Positions 13,697 to 24,830 are shown, numbered from the stretch's first letter. The stretch: 64,000 nt of DNA from Eutreptiella sp. 'Long Island Sound 2002' (GCA_964036045.1 OZ038381.1:106583367-106647366), one strand, 5' to 3'. Numbers and translations are program-made. Notes: generated by a model from the letters alone, not told the origin.

Positions 13697-13860
13697 TATT
13701 GTGCCAGTCCTTCTTTTACACTCCTTAGAATGTCAGCCGAAACAAAAACACAAGTGGACATTGGACTGGGTGTGCGGTGACCCTTGAGCTTGAGCCTGTG
13801 CTTGTTTTGTTAGGGCCTACGAGGGCAAGAGGAAGAGTCAAGAAATTTTTTTATAAAAAT

Positions 13861-13991
13861 TCGCCCAGACGCACGTGAAAATCGTACGAAATTTGTACGA
13901 ATTTTGTACGCATTTCACAAAACCTTCAATATTTACACACAGTCGTTCACACGAAATTCGTACGAATCTCGTACGAATTTCACGTGAATCT
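13861..13991. promoter_or_regulatory. Second left subterminal palindrome cluster
   Basis: Repeated CACGTGAAA, TCGTACGAAATTTGTACGAA and CGAATTTCACGTGAAT words over about 130 bp, just upstream of the first gene's ATG at 14078. They may serve transposase binding, transcription control, or both. Copy A equivalent 8420-8550. Between the two clusters lie small hairpins, for example TGTACATAT ... ATATGTACA at 13502-13531. Confidence 0.55.
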
Positions 13992-15102
13992 CACCCAACT
14001 TAGTCACCTTGTGCATGGGGAGCGTAGAAATCTCCGATAAATCCTCCCCATTTCCACAAGGGTTTGTACTAGACACCATGCCGCGTGGTGATGGAGCTCA
14101 GGCCAAGGAGCCATTCCATTTGGTAGCCGATCGTACGTGACGGAGGCGCCTACGAGGCCTCCAGCATGTTGTTACCAAGGAGCTTGCAGCACCCTACACC
14201 GTCAAGTACTTGCCCGACACCGGGCAAATAGTGCGTACCCCGGGAACAAGCGTTATACTGGCCGTCCCGCCTGAGCCCACCATGGAGGAGAGGTTGATTA
14301 TGGCCGTTTGGCGCATCCGGTCGTTGCACCTCTCTAGGACAGAGGCGCGGTACCTAGTGGGGAGCACGGCGTACGGCGTGGTATGGGACCGGGTGTACGG
14401 CATGCTTCAGCAGCTAGCGTTGCCGGAGTCCCGGGCATTCACCGCCTATATGGGAGACGACACGGCCATCCATGGTGCGGACTGCTACCTACCCGACCGC
14501 ATCGGCCACTTGTACAAGTGTCGACCACCCCCACCCTCGGACATCATGCAGCCCGGGGACCGACGGCTGCATTGGTTGCCTATCGCGGTGGATGGTGCAT
14601 CGAGGCATGAGGCCGCGTGCGTCCATTGCACGCTTGGTGGCACCACGAGCCCCAACCAACTATCTAGTAGGTGGCTACTAGGGGGCAGTGAAAAGTGGGT
14701 AAACCTCGACGCAGCCCCCCAAGAAATGGATTTTGATGATGAGTTGCGCAAGGGCGCAACCGTAAGTTGTAAAGATACGGAAGGGAATGATAGGCAGTCC
14801 CTTTTTTTTCTGCATGAAGATGGGAAAGCGCAGTTGCTCATGGCGGGCTACCAAAACTGGAAGGCCAAATCCCACAGTGTCACCGTGTGTTGGGTCTGCA
14901 TGCGCAACAGTGCTGTTTGCCTTGCTACTTTTGGCACAGCAAGTGCAATGGATGCCAACCGGATAGGGGCTGTTGCCATAGGTGCCATATATAGGACCAT
15001 TACAAGTGATAGGCGAGTGCCTGGTTATGGCCTCCATGGGGTCCTCCATGTCCAATTGTGTGGCATCAAACTGGACACGGGACCTAGTTGTACAATTGAC
15101 AG

Positions 15103-15366
15103 GTAAGGCACCGGCCACTGTGGCACGCACCATGCTCCAACTAGTTTTAGATGTGGCACGGCTTGCTGCACCAACTTGCACCCGGGCCTCATTAAACAAT
15201 GACAAGGCAAACAGCAAGCCCTAGTGACCCAGATTAAAGTTAATATGGTTAACTTTAATTTTCAATATATGTACCGGTTAACATATTCATCTCGCAAATA
15301 TTAACACGTTAGCGTTCAATTTTTTTGATTGGGTCATTTGTACTGATTTTTTCATGCACATATCAG
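15103..15366 (+). other. Element 1 intron 1 (copy B)
   Basis: GTAAGG donor and CAG acceptor. It contains the inverted repeat ATTAAAGTTAA-TATGG-TTAACTTTAAT (copy A 9792-9818; here 15233-15259), plus TTAACATATTC and AATATTAACACGTTAG words. In copy A the acceptor AG is CG. Confidence 0.65.
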
Positions 15367-16243
15367 GACCCATAAGGGGTGTTACCTCGTATATTGTTGC
15401 ACAACGGTATACTACAGATGTTACACTGTTGTGTTGGTGGGTGTCTTCGACGCCCCCCCCTTCCGGTTGCCCACATTCCCCCCCACGGCACACCACCATG
15501 TTCCCTTGTATAGCTCTTGTTATGCCTTTCTCTTGGGACACCCTTACCAAGCTGAGAATGACGCTGGTGCATTTGATTGGGGCCAAGAGTTTGCGGGAAT
15601 CTTCGATCTCCCAACGCCCCGGTGAGTGGGTGGCTTCCTCCCCTTTGGCCAAGGCCCGTTGCCCGAGGCCACGGAGGTTGGCTACCCCTCTGTTGTTCGC
15701 GACAAGCAAAAGGAGGCGGTGAAGCAATATGCCTCCCTCCTCTTCCCGGCCCCGGACCTCATCGGCCTACTCATGGACTTGAACGTCCCCAAGCTTGGCC
15801 TCCGGCACATGTCGGAGTGGATGAGCCGCCGGGGGTCGGCCTACAGGGCCACACCGGGCCTCCCGTTCCCCAAGCCTATCCCCACTCGGGATACGTTCAC
15901 AGACACATGGAAGTACTTGGTCACCCCCCTTGAGCTACGGCCGCCCGTGACCATCCGCGATACCCCCGCGAGTGGGCGCTCTTGGCCGCTACTCTGATGG
16001 GCCCGGTACGTCCAATCACGTCCATCGCTGGTGGACACCATCGATTATACAAGGCCCCTCACCTTCATTGTGCTTGGGGATGTGTACCTGTGCGGCGGTG
16101 GTAGTTGGACTCAACTCTTCATTGGGCTCCTCAACCATGGCGCACGGGGCCGCACACCCGCGTACTTGTGGGTGATAGGGATGGCCGTGTGCGGGGACAA
16201 GGACATCGCGGTACTAGCAACGATATGGGCCGACAACTTGAAG

Positions 16244-16393
16244 GTTTGTGGCCCATTCGTTGTTTGTTAATTTGTGCGTTAATTTCTCGAGATTAATATG
16301 TGGATTTCGGTTAATATTAACGCCGACTGAAAAATTGACTTAATATTAATCTCGAGAAATTAATGCAAATATTAAACCATGTCTTTTTTGTAG
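16244..16393 (+). other. Element 1 intron 2 with TTAATTTCTCGAGATTAATAT inverted repeat
   Basis: 150 bp, GTTTGTGG donor and TTTTTTGTAG acceptor, phase 0. It carries TTAATTTCTCGAGATTAATAT near its 5' side and the reverse complement near its 3' side (16280-16364), making a long hairpin. Element 2 has an intron at exactly the homologous codon junction (47844-47971) with a completely different sequence. Confidence 0.75.
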
Positions 16394-17453
16394 GCATTGC
16401 AGTCCATACAAGACTGCAAGAAGCTCTAGTGGGTGTCGCGCTGCCGGGGGAGACCAACCCTTCGTGCGGCCCCTCATCCGTGTGTCCACCTCGCCCATGG
16501 TGGGCTCAATTTACAATATGGGGGTGTGGGACAAGGTTGAGGCGGCATGGGTCAACGTGGCAAGCCGTCGCACATTGGACCGTGAGGAGGCGGCCTGCCC
16601 TCCGCTACAAGGAGACCGGCCGTAGCTTGGAGAATTGGGGATGCATGGGGGATCCACACATTGTCGTTGACCGGTGGGTCGTTTTCCTATGCAGCCTCCA
16701 TTGTTGCATGGCCATAGGCCGGCTCCAAGTGGCGTTCATTGAGACACGCCTCGTGGACCTCCCCAAGGAGAACGCCGACGCCCTGCAACGGGTCCTCCAC
16801 CAGGCCCGCACGGGTGTGAAGTTAGGTGCGTCGGCGGCACCCGACGGGGAGGAGGCCCGTGCGTTGTTCCTCGCGTGGGAGGAACTTGGTCCGTTGTTGG
16901 ACTATGTCCCGGAGGATGGTGAATGGCAAGCCGTCGCGGCGATGCGTGACCTCCTCCGGGAGTTGTACACGGACAAGCCGCCCCGCGGGGACCTACGTGC
17001 GGCCCAGGTGGCGCGTGCCTACCGTGCACATTGTTGCAAGGAGGCGTGCCAATCAAACTACCTCCTCTATTTGGAGGAGGATGTCACCGAGGCCATGGCC
17101 AATGCAAGCCGCTTGGGGGTTGGGTTGGGTGCCATGTGCGCGGATGTTGTTGAGAGGCTCAACGCCATCCTTAAGCGCGCATATAATGACTCACTCGGGC
17201 CGGTTGGGGGGGGGGGGGATGCCGGGGGCAACCGAACTATAACGGGAGGCGGAGGTAGGTTCGCAAGTGTGGGAGTGGTGGTTTTTAAAATTTGACCTCC
17301 TGTTGCGCAACTACGGGACCCCCCATACCGCCGCCTGCACCCCGGCCAAACTCATGGCCACCCGTCGCCCCCCGCCCTCCACCCTTGCTTCCCCTCCGCC
17401 AGCTTTGTTTTTGCCTTGCCATGGATGCCATGGCAGCCACCAATCGAGCCCTG

Positions 17454-17644
17454 GTGTGTTTTGCTTGTGCACGCTTGCTTGTGTGTTCTGATTGATATTT
17501 GCGGCGAGTTCGTTAATATTTCGAGATTGATATTAATAGTCACGTGGATTAATATTTAGTACATTAATTACTTTTTCTGTCGATAATATTAAATTCAAGA
17601 AATTAACTCGGGGGCTTTATTTTTTCGCGTGTGTCTCTCCACAG
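17454..17644 (+). other. Element 1 intron 3
   Basis: 191 bp, donor CTG/GTGTGT, acceptor CTCCACAG. The interior repeats TTAATATTTCGAGATTGATATTAAT-like words of the same family as introns 2 and 4. The exon before it ends MAATNRAL, matching MASQEQLDEL before the homologous Element 2 intron. Confidence 0.65.
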
Positions 17645-18673
17645 ATGGCCCAAGTGGAGGCACGACTGGCAGTAGCAGCTCCAGCACAAGCTGCAGCTGC
17701 TCCGCCAGCCTTGCCACAGGCCGTGGAGAGTCGCCCGCCGCCCGCGCACCCATCCGAGGAGTCAAGCGACGACTCCTCGGATAGGCGAAAGAAGGAGAAG
17801 AAGGAGAAGAAGAAAAAGAAGAGATAGAAGAGGGAGAGGAGGGAGAGGGAGAGGAGCCAGGGGCTGGGGGGGGGTATACGCCAGCCTGGGGTGGGGTCAA
17901 GGAAGAGGGGGAGGGGGAAGTGGTGGTGGACGAGGGGAACGTGGACGGGGAGGAGGGGGAGGGAGTTGAGGTTGTTGACGCCCCCTATGTGCCCCCCCCC
18001 TCCCTCCCGTGGTGGCCCCTCAAAGCCCCGGGCCCCCAGCCCGCTACCCCCCGGAAGGCGGGGGCGATCCCCGGGTCAGCCCAGGTGCTGGAGCAGGGCT
18101 GTGCGGGGGATCAACCCATTTTTTCCTCCCCTTATCCGGAGGTTAATCCGGTGTACGATTCGCAGGAAGGAAGGGGAACATAGGGGCACCTCGGGTAAGG
18201 ATGCCTCAAGGGGGGGGGTTTTGGGTCTAAAACCCCCTCCCCGGTGCCCCCTTCGCCCCCATGCCTGAGACCACCATTATGGGGAGTTTGCCAGCACTGA
18301 ATTTGTTGTTTGACCCCCGCGCCATCCGTTTTCAAACGGCGCACTACCAGGTGCTGCTGCAGCATCGGACCCAGTTGGGCTGGGTCAAGCAATGGCGGCA
18401 AGGCAAGGCCGTCGTGTTCGGGGTCGACTGGGGCAATATCTTGGCCTTACTCCAACCCATTTATGATCTAGACTGTCAGCCCTTGTACGAGGGCCTCATC
18501 CCGAACTCCCGCAGCGTGAAGGCGGCCTCCGTGGCCGCGAACGTGGCCAAGCCGGCGGCCCAATCGGCCCCAACGGCCAGCGTTGGAGCCCGCATTGACG
18601 CCCCTACCGCAGCGTCTCACTTCGGAGACGCCATGGGGGCAGTGCAAGCAGCAGGCACCCATGCTACGTTTAG

Positions 18674-18853
18674 GTATGGTGGATGTTTGTTTCGCTTATT
18701 TTTTAGGTCGCCAGCATTGATTTCTCGAGATTAATATTTAATTTCTGAACCGCCGGTCGAAATGTTAAAAGTTAAAGATTAATATTAATGTCCAAAAATT
18801 CGCTGGAAAAATTAATTAACGCTTCTGTTGTTTTTTTTATTTTATGATTGTAG
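18674..18853 (+). other. Element 1 intron 4
   Basis: 180 bp, donor TTTAG/GTATGG, acceptor TGATTGTAG. It contains ATTTCTCGAGATTAATATTTAATTT and a second TTAATATTAAT word, the same palindromic family as introns 2 and 3. Confidence 0.7.
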
Positions 18854-19694
18854 GTAGCCGACGTCGTGGTCAACACGAGGCATGCTACGCCCTTGCCAGG
18901 CGAGACGCTGAGGGATCCTAGGAAGTACCCCTGGGGTACCTCTACCGCATTGCTGCCCGAGACCCACCCTTGGGCCTTGCTCTCTTGCGAGGTCTCCATG
19001 ACCGGGGGACCTCGCGTGTGGTAAGCGGCGTTAGGGTGACGTCGCGTCACTTCCGGTCCAGCGAGTGGGCTCGGATGCAAGAGGTGGGGTTTGCGGAGGG
19101 GGGGGTGGAGGATCAGGGGTTGTGGGGGAGCATGGCAGGGGTCGGGTGAGCGACGGGGAGGACGGGGGGGAGGAGGGGGGGCCGTCCACCACCACCGCGC
19201 CAAAACCTCCCCCCAAGCCAAGCCGCAACCCAACCCCCCTCAAAGAAACGAAGGTTCCTCTTCGAGTCCGGGTCGGAGAGCGACGACGCGGCGATCCCCC
19301 GTGGCAAAAAGCCCAAACCCCCCGCTGCAACCCCCAACGCACGGCCTATGAAGGCCGTCGCCGCCCCCAAACCCACCAACCCCCCAAGACCGCCACCGCC
19401 TACCCCCCCTCCCCGACCAAGACACACACCCCCAAGGTTAGGGGTGCAACGGCAGAGAAGAAGAACAACCGTCCCGACGATCCGATCGTCGGGACGGTCG
19501 CCCACGTCCCCTACTCCATCGGGGTAGAGAGGGGCACCGTCCGCGGTGTCCATGGGCGGAAGGGTGGTGACGTTTGGGTAGAATACCCGGGTGGCACCAC
19601 CCTCTATGAGGTGGCCCGGCACCTCTTCTTCCCCACCCCCAAGGAGGCCGAGCGGTACCGGGAAGATGCCCGGTCGGGCAAGAAAAAGCCCTAA

Positions 19695-20303
19695 CCCCCC
19701 GCCCCCACAAACGAAGCGACTAACCTCCCGAACCCGAACCCTACCACCGAACCCACTAATTCCGCAACCCCCCCATCCGAAGACGTGGCTCCCCATTACG
19801 GGGTCCCATGAGGTGTGAGGGCCTGCATAGGGACCCAAAGGGCCACAATGGCCATGCACAACATGCATGAACACACACGTAATGCATTACATGTTGTGTT
19901 GTGCCATTGTTAGGAGGGTTGATATTTGGGGAATAGAGGTAATATTTGTGAGATTAATATTAATGCTGGCGACTCATTAATTTTTATTTTTTCAAATATT
20001 CATCCAAAAATTTAAAACACAAATTAAAGCGCAGAGCCATTTCAACATTTTGAAACAACCACATGGGTAGGACCCCCCCACCGACCCCCGGGGGAAAATG
20101 ACACCCAAGCCCGTGAGGCAACCCAAGGGGGTCATCATTTTCACGGCAAACCCCCTAACCCCCCTTGAAAAAATGCAAACTTGAGATTAACGTGTTGATT
20201 TTTGGCCAGATGTTAAGTATATTGGGTTCAATCTATGTCACTAGGGAGGGGAAGGTAAAGATGGAGTGTGTTGCTGCCATCCATTTCATGCTGAACGAAG
20301 GTA
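19695..20303. other. Element 1 inter-gene segment
   Basis: No convincing gene. It holds the perfect palindrome GTAATGCATTAC (19879-19890). At 19930-20035 there is another AT-rich TTAATATTAATG block like those in the introns of the gene upstream, suggesting either a further intron or free copies of that motif. Confidence 0.5.
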
Positions 20304-20970
20304 ATGGATTCTTGCCTACAACACCCCACTGTGAGGCAGCATCCAGTAGGAACAAAAAGTTGGGAGTCCGTGTGCATAACATGGTGGGACGGTTTTGCAA
20401 GTATGTGTGTATTCGCTTGGCGTACCGCATGGCTCTCGGGGGCCGACTTGGGGCGGCTCCGGGACCATAGCATAGCCATGCGCGCCGCCCACAACGAGCT
20501 CCAGTGGGGCAAACTTCTGTGGACGCATCTTTGGATTGACCACATGTATTTTTTTGCAAAGAAGTGGAGAATGTTGTCAAAGTTCTCCTGCTTTACCATG
20601 GAGGGAAGTCACTGGAGGCTGAATCGCATGTTGCGCAACAGCGGGGTCCTAAGCCCCCTCCGGGGGAGACTAGGGGTGCAAGTGGTTTCTGGACAACCAC
20701 CCCATTCATGATAGCCTTTGGTCGCATGGGTGGGATGCGACCAAAAGGGCACAAAATGGACAAGGGCCCATAAGTGTACAAACGTATGCAAGCCGTACAA
20801 GAAGACGGCTTCTAACCAACATGCAGCACCTTCAGACTCTAGAGCGGCGGTTCCGGTTTCGCAAGAAACAGACATGTGAACACAACACGAACTCAGACCG
20901 TTGTTGCCTGTGGCCAGGGTGCGTGCCGGGATGCATTGCAGGTTGTACCTTGCTAAAGCCAAAGGAAAGG
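20304..20970 (+). pseudogene. Element 1 second coding fragment, transposase C-terminal-like
   Basis: A frame to 20711 reads LWTHLWIDHMYFFAKKWRML then FSCFTMEGSHWRLNRMLRN and SPLRGRLGVQ. After a frameshift near 20683 the next frame continues KWFLDNHPIHDSLWSHGWD, an Arg-rich stretch, and a Cys-rich tail (CEH...RCCLWPGCVPGC) to 20970. The E-G-S-H-W-R-L-N-R run resembles the region of the last catalytic acidic residue in cut-and-paste transposases, but I cannot name the family. It lies 610 bp after the stop of the upstream gene, so it may be a second element protein or downstream exons of the same one. Confidence 0.45.
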
Positions 20971-22320
20971 TAAAGTGCTCGGGCGATCTCGGAAATTCCA
21001 GCGTATCCGTGATCCCTACCTCTCCCAAGGCGCAGCACCCTACAACACACTACACTCATCAAAATCGTTGCAACTCCGGAACCGTGAATTCGCGGGACAC
21101 ATAGAGAGCCACTACATCGTACAGTGCATAGAAGTCCTAGTGTGGAGCGTGCCCTCGCTCACACGAGCACACGACAGAGGCGTTCTTGCACCTCGGTCGT
21201 GCCTCAGCCGCCTGACACCGCAAGACATCACAGTACAACACTTGCAATGTGTACGGGCCACCCTGTCCCAACGCCCGAGGTGGCACGCGCACGAGGCGGC
21301 ACGCGCACGGACAGATCCGTGACTCAGGGTAGCGTGGCACCAGGCACCACATGCAGGAGCCATGCCACCAGCCGCTCAACTGAGACTGCCACCTGGGCCC
21401 TTGTTCTTACTCCCACACTGTACCCTTCGAATCCCGCCCCATCTGTCCGCACCGTGCAACCTTCCATGAACGGGGTTCGGCGGGGGGCTTGCTGAAGCAT
21501 TTCGTCACGAGGGACATCGCACCACATTCGCGCCAGAACTACTTTGGCCAGTGCTACCCCATCGGACCGGCTGAGCCGCCACGGTACTTGTGCGGAGATG
21601 TGTACTAGGCCAGTCCACGACACCAGCACCACTTGACCGGCACCCAGCACACTGTCCGCCTAGGTGCTCGCTGACTGCACCTCCTGCTCGGGTACAACCC
21701 CCACAACCAGCACACCTCCTGGAACCTTCAGCCTGGCAAGCAAATGTGTCACGTCACAAGAGAGGACACACACCCGTTGTGCGACTTCCTCTACCAGAGC
21801 CGTTAGTGCATGCCCCATACGGAGGTATAACACAGAACAGTATGGAGGTATAATACAGCACAGTACTGCACATGAGCCCACTGGTTGCTCTCGCTGAGAG
21901 CACAGAAACGGCAAGAGGGCACATCAAAAAATGTACGAGGCATGGACGGCAGCAAGCGCAAATAGGCCGCCACGCGATGATGAGTTAGCGGTACCTCCGA
22001 GTCGTCACACCCTTCACACCACACATCAGAACGGAAACCGGAACCTGCCAGCTACACCGATAGTTCGCAGTTGCACCACTCCGCTTCATCACACAGCTCA
22101 GAAAATAGGGATACATATGAGATCACTAGTGCCCGACCATGCCACAGTACCGCTGGCACATCCCGCATCATACACAGTGCATCGGTCAGTGGAAAGCCCT
22201 GGGACTGCGGGTTGTCACGCCCCCAGGTTGCCAGGAGATGCGACCGCTCTTGCCAGAGGTTGTACCTTGGGTGTTAGGACAAATGAGGGGGTGCACACCG
22301 GTAAAATTTGTGTAAAATCA
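20971..22320. other. Element 1 right non-coding region with one coding-like fragment
   Basis: Mostly unassigned. At 21489-21608 the plus strand reads LLKHFVTRDIAPHSRQNYFG ... YLCGDVY and meets a TAG; it is protein-like but too short to assign. The other frames here look like shadows. Confidence 0.35.
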
Positions 22321-22396
22321 CGTGAATTCACGTGAAATTCGTACGAAATTCGTAGAATTTCGTGGGAATTTCGTACGAATTCACGTGAATTCACGC
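22321..22396. promoter_or_regulatory. Right subterminal long palindrome
   Basis: A near-perfect inverted repeat of about 75 bp built of CGTGAATTCACGTGAA and TTCGTACGAAATTC with its mirror. It uses the same words as the two left clusters and lies 245 bp inside the right terminal repeat. Confidence 0.65.
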
Positions 22397-22639
22397 CTAT
22401 GAATCGGCTACAAGCTTGCCGGGTGTTGGCACCTCTCGTTTTGGGCGCCGTTTGGGCATGGTCGATGCTTTTGGGGCGGGAGTTTCGCTGGATGGTGCGT
22501 AATGAAGCTGGGGGAAGAATTTGACCGCCTCAAATCCCTCAGGGGGAACCAAAAATATGGCGCTTTCCCCCGAAAACGTCGAATTTTGGGTCGATTCACG
22601 CGAATATTCACGCCCCATTCAAACGGCCACCCATCCCCC

Positions 22640-22655
22640 GTTCACGAAGGGTACA
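22640..22655 (-). repeat. Element 1 right terminal inverted repeat
   Basis: GTTCACGAAGGGTACA, exact reverse complement of 12813-12828. Similarity extends inward to about 22613 with several mismatches. Confidence 0.85.
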
Positions 22656-23094
22656 TGAGAACCTTGAAGAATTGTCTTCATTCTTTGTTTGAATCTTGTC
22701 ATTTTTGGCCCGATTCTTGTCTGATTCGGGCCAACTGGACTTAACGGAGGCGCTCTCTTGAAGGGCTCTTGTTCTCTTCTCCCCCTTCCGTGATGACACG
22801 TGGAGATTCCTCGTACAGTGGTCTCCATCCACCTGCACTTCTTCTGAATTTGTGGTAGGTGAAACCACCTCTTCTGTGTTCATCTCACTGCCATCTTGCC
22901 AAGGATCTCCAAATTACCCTTAACTAAGCACGCCAGCCTGCTCCACAAACACCGAGGCAAAGGTTTACCTCCGTCCTTAGTACAAGTTGACTCCTCTGCT
23001 ACCATTTAAGGGACGTGTGGCAAGGGATCCTTGTACCTCCGGAGCCAGCGACCGTGATGCCCGAGGGACCGGAACACTAGACTCTTCCCTTGAT
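22656..23094. other. Unique flank between Element 1 and satellite
   Basis: About 440 bp without satellite or a convincing gene. It may be residue of an older insertion into which Element 1 moved. Confidence 0.5.
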
Positions 23095-23697
23095 AGACCC
23101 AAGGATTCGGGGGGCTTGCCTATACAGGACAGGCTGTTTGAGGCCACTCTTGCCGGCGAGACGTTTCGGGGCCTTGCCTATATTAGAGAGGGTGCTTGAG
23201 GCCAGTCTCGCCGGTGAGACTGGCTATTTCGGCTCTTGCCTATACAGGATAGGCTGTGTGTGGGATTTCGGGGTCTTACCTGTATAGCCTATATAGCCTA
23301 TATAGGAGAGGCTGTTTGAGGCGAGCTTCGTCGGCGAGACTGGGATTTAATGGTGTTGCCTACATAGAAGAGGATGCTGGAGGCCAATGTCGGCGGCGAG
23401 AGTGAGATTTTGGGGCCTTGCCTTTATTGTAGAGGTTGCTTGACTCCAGTGTCGTCGGTGAGACTCGGGTTTCGGGGTCTTGCCTATATGGCAGAGGCTG
23501 TTTGAGGCCAGTCACGCCATTGAGAGTGGGATGTTGGGGCCTTGCCTATATCGGAGAGGCTGTTTCAGGCCAGTTTCGCCGGTGAGACTGGGATTTCAGG
23601 GTTTTGCGTATATGGGAGCGCCCAGTTGAGGCTAGTCTCGTTGGTGAGACTTGTATTTCGGGGTTTTGCCCATGCAGGACAGGTCGTTTGAGGCCAA
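23095..23697. repeat. 62-bp satellite remnant (array 3)
   Basis: About ten diverged monomers of the same satellite as array 1, resuming right of Element 1. This shows that Element 1 inserted into a satellite field. Confidence 0.9.
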
Positions 23698-24830
23698 TTG
23701 CTTGTTACAAAGAACCCCAACTCCATCCTCGTTCGCAATGGGAGTGAGGTTAGGGTAGTTGTGTGTTACTTAGAGCCCGAACCCTATTTTCTTTCGCAAT
23801 GGGAATGGGGTTAGGGTAGTCATGTGTTACAAAGAATCCTAATTGTATCCTAATTTGCTATGGGAGTGGGGTTAGTGTAGTTGTGTGTTACTTGGAACCC
23901 TAACTCTATTCCCTTTTGCTATGGGAATGGGATTGGCGTAGTTGTGTGTTACAAAGAACTGTAACTCCATCCTCGTTTTTAATGGGAGCGGAGTTAGAAC
24001 TTAGAACCCTAACGCTATTCCCTTTCAGTATCGGCATTGGGTTAGCGTAGTTGTGTCTTATGTAGAACTCAAACCCGATTCCCTCTTATGATGGGAACGG
24101 GGTTAGGGTATTTGTGTGTTACACAAAGAACGCTAACTCTATCCTCTTTCAAAATGGTAGTGGGGTTAGGGTACTTGTGTGTTACTTAGAACGCTAACCC
24201 GAGTCCCCTTAATCATGGGAATCCGGTCAGGGTAGTTTTGTGTTACAAAGAGCCCTAATCCTATCCTCTTTTACAATTGCAATCGGGTTAGGGTAGTTGT
24301 GTGTTATTTAAAACCCGAAGGCTGTTCCCTTTCACAATGGGAATGCGGTTAGGGTACTTGTGTGTTGGATAGAACCAGAGCCTTTTTCCCTTTCATTATG
24401 GGAATTGGGTTGGGGTAGTTGTGTGTTACCAAGAATCCTAACGCTATCCTCTTGCAAGATGGGAATGGGGTTAGGGTAGTTGTGTGTTAGTTAGAACCCT
24501 AACCCTAGTTTCTTTCATAATGGGAATGGGGTTAGGTCAGTTGTGTGTTACTTAGGACCTTAACCCTATTCCGTGTAATGACGGGAATGGGGTCAGGGTA
24601 GTTGGGTGCTACAAAGAACCCTCACTGTATCCCCACTCTATCCCGTTTCACAATGGGAGTGGGGTAATTTTAGCATGTGTTACTTCGAACCCCAACCCTA
24701 TTCCCGTTATGATGGGAAGGGGGTTATGGTAGTTGTGTGTTAGTTGGAACCCCAATCCTAATCCGTTTTATGATGGGAATGGGTTTAGGGTAGTTGCGTG
24801 TTATTTCAACCTAGGACTCAATATTGGGAC
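23698..24830. repeat. Telomere-like hairpin tandem repeat, array 1 (~60 bp, alternating types)
   Basis: Units of about 60 bp of the form GGGGTTAGGGTAGTTGTGTG, TTAC then TTAGAACCCTAACCC or AAAGAACCCTAACTC, TATTCCC/TATCCTC, TTTC, ATGATGGGAATG/ACAATGGGAGTG. The two types alternate, giving a dimeric period of about 120 bp. Each unit has CCCTAACCCTATTCCC opposite GGGAATGGGGTTAGGG, a hairpin with telomere-like arms. Confidence 0.9.

Larger units (their letters stand above)
10297..15737. repeat. 5,441-bp tandem segmental duplication, unit 2
   Basis: Second unit, continuous on its right with the rest of Element 1, so it represents the parental right side. Differences from unit 1 include amino-acid changes in the first Element 1 exon, an ATT microsatellite change, and C9924 versus A15365. 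The last of these makes a CAG splice acceptor in this unit only. Confidence 0.93.
14078..19694 (+). pseudogene. Element 1 multi-exon transposon gene (putative DDE-like transposase with basic/acidic middle and Tudor-like tail), decayed
   Basis: Family not recognised by name; homologous along its length to the minus-strand gene at 44090-48739. Exons by splice signals and homology: 14078-15102, 15367-16243, 16394-17453, 17645-18673, 18854-19694 (TAA). Exon 1 has Cys/His motifs (VDGASRHEAACVHC, CWVCMRN). Exons 2-3 hold the part best conserved with Element 2: TFIVLGDVYLCGGGSWTQL, then CSLHCCMAIGRL, AAPDGEEARALF, YLLYLEEDV and VVERLNAILKRAYND. The acidic residues in these blocks are candidate catalytic residues, which is inference. 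Exon 4 is lysine-rich then acidic. Exon 5 ends in GTVRGVHGRKGGDVWVEYPG, a Tudor/PWWP-like strand pattern. It is broken by in-frame TGA at 14138 and 15995, another just after the 15621/15622 GTGAGT, and frameshifts, one at a G13 tract (17206-17218). All three TGAs could derive from CGA. Confidence 0.6.
12813..22655 (+). mobile_element. Element 1 copy B: ~9.8-kb terminal-inverted-repeat DNA transposon
   Basis: Bounded by a perfect 16-bp inverted repeat, TGTACCCTTCGTGAAC at the left and its reverse complement at the right. Beyond it a looser complementarity continues inward (GGCTGTTTGAATGGG against CCCATTCAAACGGCC). Inside both ends lie clusters of the palindromes TTCGTACGAA and TTCACGTGAA, the usual layout of transposase-binding subterminal repeats. 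The interior holds a multi-exon gene (14078-19694) and a second coding fragment (20304-20970), both on the plus strand. Satellite flanks it on the left and resumes near 23095 on the right. I could not identify a clear target-site duplication. The family is unassigned. Confidence 0.8.

Noticed and set aside
17645-17827. A further in-frame TAG after the Lys-rich stretch of Element 1 exon 4
   Set aside because: The purine-rich tract allows an alternative frame (acidic, EEGEGEEPG) without the stop, so it does not inform on TAG usage.
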